Source of the DNA: Streptococcaceae bacterium
GTDB lineage: Bacteria > Bacillota > Bacilli > Lactobacillales > Streptococcaceae
Length of the DNA: 32,481 nucleotides
Assembly (NCBI GenBank): GCA_031270215.1
Contig: JAISYB010000012.1
Location: 1 to 32,481, forward strand
Reading direction: 5' to 3'
A program made the translations under genes and the position numbers. Within the stretch, counting starts at the first letter, position 1. Each line of letters starts with the position of its first letter. This document shows, in pieces, positions 16,915-26,275 of this stretch. The notes under the pieces were generated by a model. That model was not told the origin of the DNA. It did no database searches and saw nothing but the letters and a program-made list of their open reading frames with translations.

Positions 16915-17643
16915 CTATTTTAATGTCCAACCACCGTCTAGCGGAACGATAACTCCCTGAAGGTAGTCCGAGCTTTTACTTGCCAGAAAAAGCGTCAAAT
17001 CAGCAACCTCAGAAGCTTTCCCCCAGCGCTTAAGCGGTGTTAATTCAGCAACCTCTAGAGCAAGCTTGCCATCTCCTGCAAAATCTTTTAGATTCATCGG
17101 TGTTTCTATCGCTCCCGGGGCAATCGCATTGACCTTAATTCCTCTAGCTGCGTAGTCCAGTGCTAATTGCTTAGTAAATCCAGCTAGAGCATGCTTACTG
17201 GTTGTATAGCTTATCCCGCCGCCGCCAGCAACAAGGCTAGCAATCGAGCACATATTTACAATGACTCCTCTCTTCCGCCTGAGCATACTCGGCAAAAAAT
17301 GCTTAGTCGTAACAAAAATACTAACAAGATTGACCGACAAAGTCGCACGAAAATCTGCCAAATCTGTCATCTCCAATGAACGATAATCATCTAAAACGCC
17401 TGCAGTATTGAGCAGAATATCTATTACTTCAATCTGCTCTAGCACCACTTCAAGCGCCTTGGTTTCACGTAAATCTATCTGAAAAAAATGAAAATCGCAG
17501 GAAAGCTCATACGGCATAGGTGCTTTATCTAGTCCATAAACAATTGCGCCTTGGTTCAGAAAAGCCTTAGCCTGTGCCAAACCAATCCCACTTGCACACC
17601 CTGTCACTAAGACACGCGCACCCTTAAATTCTGTAAATATCAT
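16915..17643 (-). CDS. Short-chain dehydrogenase/reductase, FabG-like
   Basis: An NAD(P)-dependent oxidoreductase of 242 residues. The cofactor motif is TGCASGIG (residues 14-21), then LLNTAG (NNAG variant). The catalytic Ser lies in NMCSIAS and the Tyr-Lys pair in YTTSK. The C-terminal LDGGW is typical of classical SDRs. It resembles 3-oxoacyl-ACP reductases, but the acidic LDKAP after strand 2 hints at NAD(H) preference. The true substrate is unknown, and being outside a fab cluster argues against a housekeeping FabG. Its ATG overlaps the stop of the DUF2829 gene (ATGA), so the two are translationally coupled. Confidence 0.85.
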   Translation of the reverse strand: MIFTEFKGARVLVTGCASGIGLAQAKAFLNQGAIVYGLDKAPMPYELSCDFHFFQIDLRETKALEVVLEQIEVIDILLNTAGVLDDYRSLEMTDLADFRATLSVNLVSIFVTTKHFLPSMLRRKRGVIVNMCSIASLVAGGGGISYTTSKHALAGFTKQLALDYAARGIKVNAIAPGAIETPMNLKDFAGDGKLALEVAELTPLKRWGKASEVADLTLFLASKSSDYLQGVIVPLDGGWTLK

Positions 17644-17897
17644 GAATCAGCCTCTTCAGCTTCAACAATCACCCAATCGTCTGCCAGACAATCGCAAACC
17701 GTCGGACTCCACATTGAATAACCCTCTCCGTCGCCTGACACATTAATCAAAAAATAAGGCGTGACAGTTAATTTTTCACCGCTTTCTAGCGTGATTGAAT
17801 CAAAAATTGCGACAAAGTTTTCAGCACCACCCCAGCCTTTCGTCCGAACAGCACGTGCGCCTGCCTTTAATTTTGGTAATACCTCTTCAAAAGTCAT
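17640..17897 (-). CDS. DUF2829 family protein
   Basis: An 85-residue acidic protein. The start TFEEVLPKLKAGARAVRTKGW, then an aromatic-rich middle (PYFLINVSGDGEGYSMWSPTVCDCLADDWVIVE), fits DUF2829. This domain is common in phage and in Lactobacillales genomes and has no established biochemical role to my knowledge. GGAGG gives a good start. It heads the operon with the SDR, YlbF-family and mutS genes and lies about 20 bases after a hairpin terminator that follows metG. Confidence 0.8.
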   Translation of the reverse strand: MTFEEVLPKLKAGARAVRTKGWGGAENFVAIFDSITLESGEKLTVTPYFLINVSGDGEGYSMWSPTVCDCLADDWVIVEAEEADS

Positions 17898-17915
17898 CTG
17901 ATCCTCCTTTTAGAT

Positions 17916-17939
17916 AAAAAAGCGAGACGATTGTCCCAC
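17916..17939 (-). terminator. Terminator between metG and the DUF2829 gene
   Basis: On the minus strand, GTGGGAC - AATC - GTCTCGC (7 bp with two wobbles) is followed by TTTTTT. It is embedded in a longer flanking stem TAGATAAA / TTTATCTA. It ends just before the ribosome binding site of the next gene, so it could be either the metG terminator or an attenuator for the mutS operon. Confidence 0.7.
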
Positions 17940-17954
17940 TTTATCTACTAAACA

Positions 17955-18050
17955 ATTAAGAACACTTGGCAAGCTGTTCTTAATCCATGAGAACAATAAA
18001 GCCGACTAGCAGCCCTTAGAATTTGCAAGCATACTCGTAGCCGCTAGTCG
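17955..18050 (-). other. Two further hairpins downstream of metG
   Basis: In transcription order, CGACTAGC / GCTAGTCG (18003-18050, 8 bp) is followed by ATTAAGAACA / TGTTCTTAAT (17955-17984, 10 bp, perfect). With the terminator at 17916-17939 they make three hairpins in a row in 135 bases. GAACAATAAAGCCGACTAG (17991 on, plus strand) resembles sequences at other gene ends. Confidence 0.55.
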
Positions 18051-18070
18051 CTGTGCTTCATTCCTCACAT

Positions 18071-20083
<2,013 letters not shown>

Positions 20084-20113
20084 CTAATAATAACACAAAA
20101 GACGAAACTTGCG

Positions 20114-20142
20114 CTAATAATTCTTAATCTATCATTTTTCAA
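20114..20142 (-). promoter_or_regulatory. metG promoter
   Basis: Minus strand: -35 TTGAAA (20137-20142), 17-base spacer, -10 TATTAG (20114-20119), about 58 bases before the TTG start. Confidence 0.5.
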
Positions 20143-20190
20143 GCTTTCAACGTTCAGCTTGTAATCATATGAGTAAATCACACAGACGAC

Positions 20191-20233
20191 AAAAAAGACT
20201 GAAAGATTGGTTGCTAAGCCATTGCCCAGTCTT
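20191..20233 (-). terminator. Terminator of the LytTR-DUF3021 operon
   Basis: The minus-strand stem AAGACTG / CAGTCTT, with a 25-base loop, is followed by TTTTTT. It lies about 145 bases past the DUF3021 stop. Confidence 0.6.
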
Positions 20234-20269
20234 AAATTATTGCTCGTAATATCTGGGAGCCAATGCGCT

Positions 20270-20360
20270 AACAGCTAGAAAAACGGTCATTTTCTGAAGA
20301 TTCGCAAAGCAAATGCCCCCATTTTCTATGCCGTTAAACGCTGCTGCCAACTTTCAGCTA
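20270..20360. repeat. Second copy of the GGCAGCAGCGTTTAACG element
   Basis: On the minus strand this reads GGCAGCAGCGTTTAACG, then ATAGAAAAT, GGGGGCATTT and CAGAAAATG. The order matches the element at 6330-6420 with a 17-base identical core. It lies between the DUF3021 stop and its terminator. Confidence 0.5.
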
Positions 20361-20376
20361 CTTTGGCAATATCGGT

Positions 20377-20805
20377 TTATTTTTCCTTCATCGCCTGATA
20401 ATCTTGATTTGCCTTGAGCTGTTGATTGACCGCTTTGACTTCTTTTTTGGCAAGCAGAAACAGTAAGACCCAAATCAACAGATAAACCGCCAAAAATTGG
20501 TAGAAAAAAACTAAATAGCTGCCAAACGTCGCAAAAAAATTTCGATTAAAATGATAATTGATTACTAAGGCTGTTCCGCCGGTCAAGAAAAAATGCAGCA
20601 CAAATGCCGATAAATCATTCAATGCTTCAATTTTAAACAAGTAAGTATACAGGGAAATTAGCCCACCTGCAAAGATAACAACCAACAAATCTAACCGAGA
20701 GTAGCTTATCTTTTCTTGATAAAAGAGGGGAACACTCAGCGAAAAAAAGACACTAAAGCCGATACCAATCATTATACGCCGCAATAAACCTTTTAATTTA
20801 ATCAT
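20377..20805 (-). CDS. DUF3021 family membrane protein
   Basis: A 142-residue protein with four predicted membrane helices (about residues 9-27, 36-57, 63-84 and 92-118) and a charged C-terminal tail. Length and topology fit DUF3021. In Lactobacillales and other Firmicutes these proteins are encoded directly after a single-domain LytTR regulator. In Streptococcus mutans analogous membrane partners (HdrM, BrsM) hold their LytTR regulator inactive; applying that to this pair is inference. Its ATG overlaps the LytTR stop by 8 bases (ATGATTAA), so it is translationally coupled. Confidence 0.85.
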   Translation of the reverse strand: MIKLKGLLRRIMIGIGFSVFFSLSVPLFYQEKISYSRLDLLVVIFAGGLISLYTYLFKIEALNDLSAFVLHFFLTGGTALVINYHFNRNFFATFGSYLVFFYQFLAVYLLIWVLLFLLAKKEVKAVNQQLKANQDYQAMKEK

Positions 20806-21250
20806 GATTTAAAATCCTTTCTTTGAGATTTTTCCAATATCTGCGACTAATATGCATGTTCTCGCCACTTTTTAGCCTTGCCGTCATATTACCCGAAAAA
20901 CTACTTTCGACCTTTTCTAGATAAGCTAGGTTGATGATTGTATTTCTTGAAATGCGCATAAACTGATTTATTGGAAGCTCTGCCTCCATTTGACTCAAGG
21001 TTTGCCGAAAAGTAATTGTTTGATCTGTAAGATGTACGGTCGTATAATCTCCAAATACCTCAAGCCACCGCATATCCGCAAACATGATTTGGTAAATCTC
21101 CCCATCAGTCTGTAAGATATAAGAGGCATATTGATCATCAAAGTCAGCAATATAGCTAATCAATCGTTTAACCCCAGCCGTCTTCTCCAACGCTTCGACA
21201 GTAATGCGAAGCTCCTCTTCTGCCGCACTTTTCTTAAATAAAATCTTCAC
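20798..21250 (-). CDS. LytTR-domain transcriptional regulator
   Basis: A 150-residue regulator with no receiver domain. Residues about 45-148 form a LytTR DNA-binding domain: IYQIMFADMRWLEVFGDYTTVHL, then NQFMRISRNTIINLAYLEKVE and a C-terminal MHISRRYWKNLK. The N-terminal 45 residues are a short alpha/beta segment common in this group. The ORF track adds 17 codons. The GTG at 21250 follows AAGGAG by seven bases and is the likely start. Its partner is the overlapping DUF3021 gene. The neighbouring ABC exporter operon carries a LytTR-type direct repeat in its promoter, so this regulator probably controls it. Confidence 0.88.
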   Translation of the reverse strand: MKILFKKSAAEEELRITVEALEKTAGVKRLISYIADFDDQYASYILQTDGEIYQIMFADMRWLEVFGDYTTVHLTDQTITFRQTLSQMEAELPINQFMRISRNTIINLAYLEKVESSFSGNMTARLKSGENMHISRRYWKNLKERILNHD

Positions 21251-21312
21251 CCTAACACTCCTTGATACAGGCAAGAATTTCCTAACCTGCTGTATTTTCA
21301 CTCAATAAATCT

Positions 21313-21341
21313 ATCATGACGAAAGAAGTCCCAAACGTCAA
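21313..21341 (-). promoter_or_regulatory. Promoter of the LytTR-DUF3021 operon
   Basis: Minus strand: -35 TTGACG (21336-21341), 17-base spacer, -10 CATGAT (21313-21318). It gives the regulator pair its own transcription start between the exporter permease and the LytTR gene. Confidence 0.5.
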
Positions 21342-21379
21342 GAACTCATTCACAAATAATAAAATCATTTGTATCAGCT

Positions 21380-22114
21380 TTATTTGAATTTTTTGGGTAA
21401 ATGATTGACAATGACAAAAATCAAACTAGTTATTCCTAAGAATGCAAGAAAATAAAATGCCTGTTCTGTGAATTCATAGCTCGGCTTACTCCAGTTTTCA
21501 ATCAATGAATTACGGAACACCTCAAAAGGAATAAACTTGCTGATTTGTTTAGCTAAACCGGAAAGCTGAAAATTAACAATCGTTCCGGTTAGAATCCCAA
21601 TCCCGAAGTAAACAAACAGCGCAATCCCTTGAACTATTGCAAATCCTTTTGAAAACCAAGCAATTGTAAACGATAGAAAATAAAATGATGTCGTCAAAAA
21701 TAGTGTGCCCGCAATTATATTGATGATCGTAGATAAAGAAGCCGGTGGTAATGGCAGGTAATTAAATAAAACCACCGAATAGATAAAAGTAACAGCTAGA
21801 CATAGACTGGTAATCGAAATAAATTTACTAACCATCTGCTTCGTTTGTGAATAGCCAAATAAAATCAAACGTGTAGATACACCTCTTTCAATGTCTTTAG
21901 CAAATGCGATAGTGAATGGTAAAATAACCAAACCAAGCGGAATCAGCGGCAGACAGGTCGCAAATAAAGTTTTTGCCATTTCTTGATTTTCTAACAATGA
22001 TTTTGTCTTGTGAAAGTTGCCGATGACAATTATTAGCGGAAGTAAACCACCCACAATCATTCCAACGCTGTAACCCAATGTATTTTTCAATTCAAATTTA
22101 ATATAATGTAACAT
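21380..22114 (-). CDS. ABC-2 type exporter permease
   Basis: A 244-residue membrane protein with six hydrophobic segments (near residues 12-32, 47-69, 95-118, 124-149, 157-180 and 218-237). The cytoplasmic loop after the second segment, IERGVSTRLILFGYSQTKQ, resembles the coupling region of ABC-2 permeases. It partners the ATPase encoded 12 bases upstream; two copies of each would make one exporter. The substrate is unknown. ABC pairs next to LytTR regulators often export peptides or confer antimicrobial immunity, but nothing here proves this. Confidence 0.82.
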   Translation of the reverse strand: MLHYIKFELKNTLGYSVGMIVGGLLPLIIVIGNFHKTKSLLENQEMAKTLFATCLPLIPLGLVILPFTIAFAKDIERGVSTRLILFGYSQTKQMVSKFISITSLCLAVTFIYSVVLFNYLPLPPASLSTIINIIAGTLFLTTSFYFLSFTIAWFSKGFAIVQGIALFVYFGIGILTGTIVNFQLSGLAKQISKFIPFEVFRNSLIENWSKPSYEFTEQAFYFLAFLGITSLIFVIVNHLPKKFK

Positions 22115-22126
22115 CTTGATATCTCC

Positions 22127-22975
22127 TTAATTTCGATTATTGTGAACTGCATTAGAATAAATAAGTTCAATGCTTTTATCAGAAATAATAAATTTCTTTC
22201 CTAGCTTCACTAGGCTTTCAGCAAATGATTGCTGCGCTTTTTGACTATCACAAGAAATTGCATAATAGCTACCTTTTTCACTTTTCAATAATTTATACTG
22301 ATTGATGTCAATTCCTGATATATCCTCTAAAATAATTGCTGAATAACCAACATACTTTTTAAACAGATAAGTTATATCGCCAAAATCAACAACTTGACCT
22401 TGGTCAATAATCAATAATTTATTAGCTAACTTTTCAAGTTCATCAAAATAATGCGTGATAAATAACAATGCCGCAGATTTTTCAGAATACCAATCGGATA
22501 TCTTTTTCATTAACTTATTTCTAGTTTCAAAATCTAATCCGGTTGTCATTTCATCAAAACAAGTAACCGGCGTGTCTTGATATAACACCATAATCAAGGT
22601 CAATCTCTGCTTGTGACCACCGGATAAATTTGCATATTTCTTCTTTAGATTTTTTTCAAAATCAAAGAAACGTACTAATTCTTGCAGCTTATGATTGTGT
22701 TTGTAACTCGTTTTAAGCAGTCCCTCAAGAATTGTTTGACAATTAACTACATCAGGATAACTATTCTCTTGCAGATGAACGGCAATTTCACTTGGCTTTT
22801 CAACTGCACCGGTATATCTTACTTGGTCGGTTAAAACCTTCACTAGGGTTGACTTCCCTGCGCCATTTGCTCCAATAATTCCTACAAAATCGCAGCTCTT
22901 AATTTCATATTCTCCTTGCAGATTTAGAGCGGTAAAATCACCATAGCGAACTGTCACATTTTTTAATTTAATCAT
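22127..22975 (-). CDS. ABC exporter ATP-binding protein
   Basis: A 282-residue ATPase. Walker A is GANGAGKST (about residues 35-43), the Q-loop is HLQENSYP, the signature is LSGGHKQRL, Walker B is VTCFDEMTTGLD and the switch His lies in FITHYFDE. The C-terminal 75 residues beyond the nucleotide domain are a variable extension. AGGATG precedes the ATG. The mRNA leader, about 85 bases, contains a small hairpin, TCAAGG-aag-CCTTGA (23024-23038). Upstream lie a TAGAAT -10 and the paired repeats described separately. Confidence 0.92.
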   Translation of the reverse strand: MIKLKNVTVRYGDFTALNLQGEYEIKSCDFVGIIGANGAGKSTLVKVLTDQVRYTGAVEKPSEIAVHLQENSYPDVVNCQTILEGLLKTSYKHNHKLQELVRFFDFEKNLKKKYANLSGGHKQRLTLIMVLYQDTPVTCFDEMTTGLDFETRNKLMKKISDWYSEKSAALLFITHYFDELEKLANKLLIIDQGQVVDFGDITYLFKKYVGYSAIILEDISGIDINQYKLLKSEKGSYYAISCDSQKAQQSFAESLVKLGKKFIISDKSIELIYSNAVHNNRN

Positions 22976-23065
22976 CTTACATCCTTTCTATATTTAAACC
23001 AAACGACCAACTTTCAAAAACACTCAAGGAAGCCTTGAATAAAATCATTACTATCTTTATTTCCT

Positions 23066-23133
23066 ATTCTACCGATTTTTATCGTCAAGCAAAGCAGACT
23101 GCGGCAAGTGGTCTAAAAGTTGCGATAAGTGGT
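23066..23133 (-). promoter_or_regulatory. LytTR-type direct repeats and promoter of the ABC exporter operon
   Basis: Minus strand: ACCACTTATCGC (23122-23133) and ACCACTTGCCGC (23101-23112) are direct repeats with starts exactly 21 bases apart. The -10 TAGAAT (23066-23071) begins 29 bases after the second repeat, and the -35 is poor. Two repeats one double-helix turn pair apart, ahead of an activator-dependent promoter, is the arrangement bound by LytTR regulators such as ComE. The repeats and spacing are seen directly; binding by the nearby LytTR protein is inferred. Confidence 0.6.
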
Positions 23134-23158
23134 TCTTTGAAAAATTAGCTAGTAAGCC

Positions 23159-23187
23159 TTGACAGCAACACGCTTTTTTATTACATT
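23159..23187 (+). promoter_or_regulatory. tRNA-Thr promoter
   Basis: A perfect -35 TTGACA (23159-23164), 17-base spacer, then TACATT (23182-23187), about 15 bases before the tRNA. Confidence 0.6.
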
Positions 23188-23202
23188 AAATGATAGTGAT
23201 AT

Positions 23203-23276
23203 GCCGCTTTAGCTCAGTTAGGTAGAGCACCACCATGGTAAGGTGGGGGTCACCGGTTCAAGCCCGGTAAGTGGCT
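23203..23276 (+). tRNA. tRNA-Thr (anticodon GGT)
   Basis: A 74-base cloverleaf. Acceptor stem GCCGCTT / AAGTGGC, D-arm GCTC...GAGC, anticodon stem CCACC / GGTGG with loop ATGGTAA (anticodon GGT, reading ACC and ACU), and T-arm ACCGG-TTCAAGC-CCGGT. The CCA end is not encoded. It is a single gene, not part of a tRNA cluster. Confidence 0.95.
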
Positions 23277-23410
23277 TAAAGGCAAAAAAGCCTGCCTTAA
23301 TATAAGTCAAGCTCTGATTTCAGCCAAGCTGCTGGTTCATTTTTCATCACACCGTACCACAAATTTTTAAACCTGCTAATCAAACCATGAATAATATCCA
23401 ATTGTTAAGC

Positions 23411-23455
23411 AAAAAACATTGCATGAAACCTTACTCGTTTCGTACAATGTTTTTT
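23411..23455. terminator. Bidirectional terminator between tRNA-Thr and the MFS gene
   Basis: A long stem (ACATTG...CAATGT with an inner ATGAAAC / GTTTCGT pairing) is flanked by AAAAAA and TTTTTT, so it works on both strands. The remaining sequence between 23277 and 23570 has only a small TTGGCT / AGCCAA hairpin (23512-23529) and no ORF. Confidence 0.8.
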
Positions 23456-23570
23456 CTTGAATTGACCTGTATCATTCCAAAATAAAATCGGTGAAATTAT
23501 AAGCTTTAATTTTGGCTTTTTAGAGCCAAGTGACTTTTAAGAAAGCATTCGCTTAGCACTTCTTCTAAAT

Positions 23571-24749
23571 TTATTTTCTATCCGCATGGTAGAAGAATTT
23601 ATAAAGTAAGATACAAAGAATTGGTAAAATTCCTGCAACGAGATAAACTTGTTGGAAAGTTAAAAGTGTCCTTAATTCACCCAAGATATAAGGACCGATA
23701 CCTAGACCTAAATCTAAACCTATAAAGTAAGTTGATAGCGCAATCCCAATTCGGTGCTTATCGCTGACTGTTTTAAGACAAACTGCTTGCCCATTCGACA
23801 TGAATGTCCCATAACCAAGACCAATTAAAGCGCCAGAAATGAGTAACATCCAACCTGCATTTGTGATACTTAATAAAGCTAAGCCGAGGGTTAAGAACAT
23901 GTAACTCGGATACATCACAAAACGCTCACCGTATTTATCAAAAATCTGCCCTGACAGTGGCCTAGTTGCAGTAATCACCAAAGCATAAACGACAAAGAAG
24001 AACGAGCTCGCTTCAACTAAATGAATTACCTTTGCATAAGATGAAAGAAATGCCAAAACGCTAGAGTATGAAAGCCCCATTAAAAACGCCATTGAGGCAA
24101 TGAAGATAACCTTTTTCTCAATAAAACTATCCAAACCTCTTTTACTTAATGTCGCGCGGTGCATTTCAGATAATTCAATATTTTTAACCGGAAAGGCAAA
24201 ACACGCTACAGTCGTTAAGACAATCAAGACAATTGAGAAGATAATAATGAAATGAAAATTGGTAAGATTTAATAACACCATACCAAGAAACGGCCCGATT
24301 GCAGCGGCTAAGCTTGTGCTTAAGCCATAGTAATTAATGCCTTCACCATGACGAGATTTCGGAATATAAGCCGTAACAATCGCATTGGTCGCAGTTGATA
24401 CCGTCCCGTAGCCAAAACCATTTAAGAAACGTACAAGATACAGCATTGGAATGACTGGAATATATAGATAGGCAATCGTTGTTGCCAGATAGAACAATGC
24501 ACCGTAGCGCAAAACAGCTTTTCTACCAACAAGCTCCAGCTTCTTACCAACAAACAAGCGTGCCAAAAGCGTGCCAATGATATAAATGCCAGAAGCAAGA
24601 CCAGCTTGCCCTAGCGTTGCATGAAGATTGTCCTGTGCGATAACAGCAATAATGACCATTAACAAGTAATAAACTAAATAAACAATGAAATTGATAATCG
24701 TGATACTAATAAAACCTTTATTGAATAATTTTTCCTTAACGTTTTCCAA
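23571..24749 (-). CDS. Major facilitator superfamily transporter
   Basis: A 392-residue inner-membrane carrier with 12 predicted helices in two halves. Motif A between helices 2 and 3 reads GKKLELVGRKAVLRYG, and a second half-motif appears as GQIFDKYGERFVMYP. It resembles the YfcJ/CntE branch of drug or metabolite exporters. The direction and substrate cannot be read from sequence. The start is a TTG, with GGAG and a second AGGA nearby. It stands alone; the next gene upstream is the LacD operon end, more than 500 bases away. Confidence 0.85.
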   Translation of the reverse strand: MENVKEKLFNKGFISITIINFIVYLVYYLLMVIIAVIAQDNLHATLGQAGLASGIYIIGTLLARLFVGKKLELVGRKAVLRYGALFYLATTIAYLYIPVIPMLYLVRFLNGFGYGTVSTATNAIVTAYIPKSRHGEGINYYGLSTSLAAAIGPFLGMVLLNLTNFHFIIIFSIVLIVLTTVACFAFPVKNIELSEMHRATLSKRGLDSFIEKKVIFIASMAFLMGLSYSSVLAFLSSYAKVIHLVEASSFFFVVYALVITATRPLSGQIFDKYGERFVMYPSYMFLTLGLALLSITNAGWMLLISGALIGLGYGTFMSNGQAVCLKTVSDKHRIGIALSTYFIGLDLGLGIGPYILGELRTLLTFQQVYLVAGILPILCILLYKFFYHADRK

Positions 24750-24779
24750 TTTGATCCTTACTCCTTAATCTGTTTGATA

Positions 24780-25224
24780 AATAGAATATAGCCAGCTACA
24801 TATGTTAACTATAGTAGTGGAATTTTAACATCTTTTCCCCATATTGTAAATGAATAGCATAAAAGTTGCCTCGCTTCTCACTAAATCATCTGCTTCACCG
24901 AGCCGTAAAAAGAACATGCGAGAACTGTTTTTATTCAACAAAATCCCTTCAAAAAAGAACCTAGTAAACAGGAAATATTTACTTTTAATTTCTTCGCCGT
25001 CATCAAAGCTGTTTGATTAATTCTCAAGCAATAGTGGCGATTGCCAAGGATTTTCGGACACTGACACTCAGCAATCAAGAACAGCTTCCAGCTTCTGTCC
25101 GTAAAAAACAAAGCTACGAGCGCTTAATATGCGATAAAAAATGAGTATCTGGCTGTTTGTTGAAAAAACTCACAGTCATTATTATCTGACGAAAAATAGG
25201 CGCTATGACATTAGAATAAACAAC
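24780..25224. other. Gene-poor interval between the MFS gene and lacD
   Basis: About 450 bases without a credible gene. The end nearest the MFS gene must hold its promoter; a TTAACA...TCTATT pair is weak. On the plus strand near 25002-25145 a reading frame of about 50 codons stays open without a start. It has no recognised domain, so a decayed gene is possible. A CGGACA / TGTCCG pairing (25044-25105) gives a large imperfect hairpin. Confidence 0.35.
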
Positions 25225-25271
25225 GAGCCAAACACTCACGAGAACTAAAATCTCCCATGAATATTTGGCTC
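25225..25271 (-). terminator. Terminator of the PTS-lacD operon
   Basis: A perfect 8-bp stem (GAGCCAAA / TTTGGCTC) starting 14 bases after the lacD stop, followed on the minus strand by GTTGTTTATT. The plus side has CTTTTT, so it may be bidirectional. Confidence 0.7.
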
Positions 25272-25285
25272 AGCCTTTTTATACG

Positions 25286-26272
25286 CTATTTTATTTCCAG
25301 TTTATCAAACCATGAAGCAGCCGTTTCTGCCAATACAACATTTAGCTCTTCAATATTTTTTCTACCTTCGCTTCGCAACCAAGCAACAGCCACTTCTTCT
25401 CCTGAGACAGCATAAGGTTCGACTCCGTTAGCCCAAGTCGCCCGACCACATAAGACACCATTGAAGGTTGAGCCCGCTTCTTTTGCAAAACGCAGTGTCT
25501 CACGAAATAGCTGTGAACTAACTCCTGCGCTCAAAAAGATAAACGGTAAATCTGTTGCTTCACTTTGTTCCTTGAAGTAATTCTGTGCTTCTTCACGTGT
25601 GTAGCAAGCGATTTCTCCATACCCCTCGACAAAATTCATATTGACTGGCACTTCGACCTTCAATACATCGACGTTGTAACGAGGCTCAGAAAACACCTTC
25701 ATCATTTCGATGACTTTTCTCGGCTTCACCTTGGCATAATCTTCACTACTGCTATCTGAAATTTCTGCATCATAGCTGACAAGCTCTAAGAAAAACGGTA
25801 AATTTTCCGCTACACATTCGCTACCAATTCGTTCGATAAATGCGTGCTTTTGTTCATTGATTGCTTCATCTTCATCAATATCATAATAAAGTAAAAACTT
25901 GCAGGCATCCGCTCTAGCTTCTTTCAACCGTTTGACTGACCAGACATTCAAACTATCAGGCAGACGACCGGGAACCGTTGTATCGTAACCGGTTTTTTCA
26001 TACGCCAGCAATAAACCACTTGAAGCAGCACGTACTTGCGAAGCCGGCAGACCATACTCAGGATCTAACAGGATTGACGTTGCGTACGGTGTCAATTCCT
26101 GTGAAACCAAGCTCTTAAATGCTTCAATATCCTTTTGAACTGTAGCTTTTCCGGCAGCTTGAAACATTTTTTTCAATGCGCCTCGCTGATCGATCGCCAG
26201 CGCACCGATTACGCCCTGAGTGTTGCTGGTATTCTTCATCTTCTCATATTTTTCCTGACTGATTTTTCTCAT
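25286..26272 (-). CDS. lacD: Tagatose-1,6-bisphosphate aldolase, class I
   Basis: It cleaves tagatose-1,6-bisphosphate to dihydroxyacetone phosphate and glyceraldehyde-3-phosphate through a Schiff base. It has 328 residues, close to LacD. The key motifs are present: [12 protein letters not shown] near residue 23, LLDPEYGLP near 68, and the Schiff-base Lys in VLKVEVPVN at residue 205, the same number as in characterised streptococcal LacD. LacD enzymes also accept fructose-1,6-bisphosphate and other epimers, so it alone does not fix the sugar. It starts 3 bases after the PTS IIA stop with GGAG overlapping it, and is the last gene of the operon. No lacA, lacB or lacC is beside it, so this is not the usual lactose/galactose tagatose-6-phosphate cluster. 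Confidence 0.94.
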   Translation of the reverse strand: MRKISQEKYEKMKNTSNTQGVIGALAIDQRGALKKMFQAAGKATVQKDIEAFKSLVSQELTPYATSILLDPEYGLPASQVRAASSGLLLAYEKTGYDTTVPGRLPDSLNVWSVKRLKEARADACKFLLYYDIDEDEAINEQKHAFIERIGSECVAENLPFFLELVSYDAEISDSSSEDYAKVKPRKVIEMMKVFSEPRYNVDVLKVEVPVNMNFVEGYGEIACYTREEAQNYFKEQSEATDLPFIFLSAGVSSQLFRETLRFAKEAGSTFNGVLCGRATWANGVEPYAVSGEEVAVAWLRSEGRKNIEELNVVLAETAASWFDKLEIK

Positions 26273-26275
26273 CTT

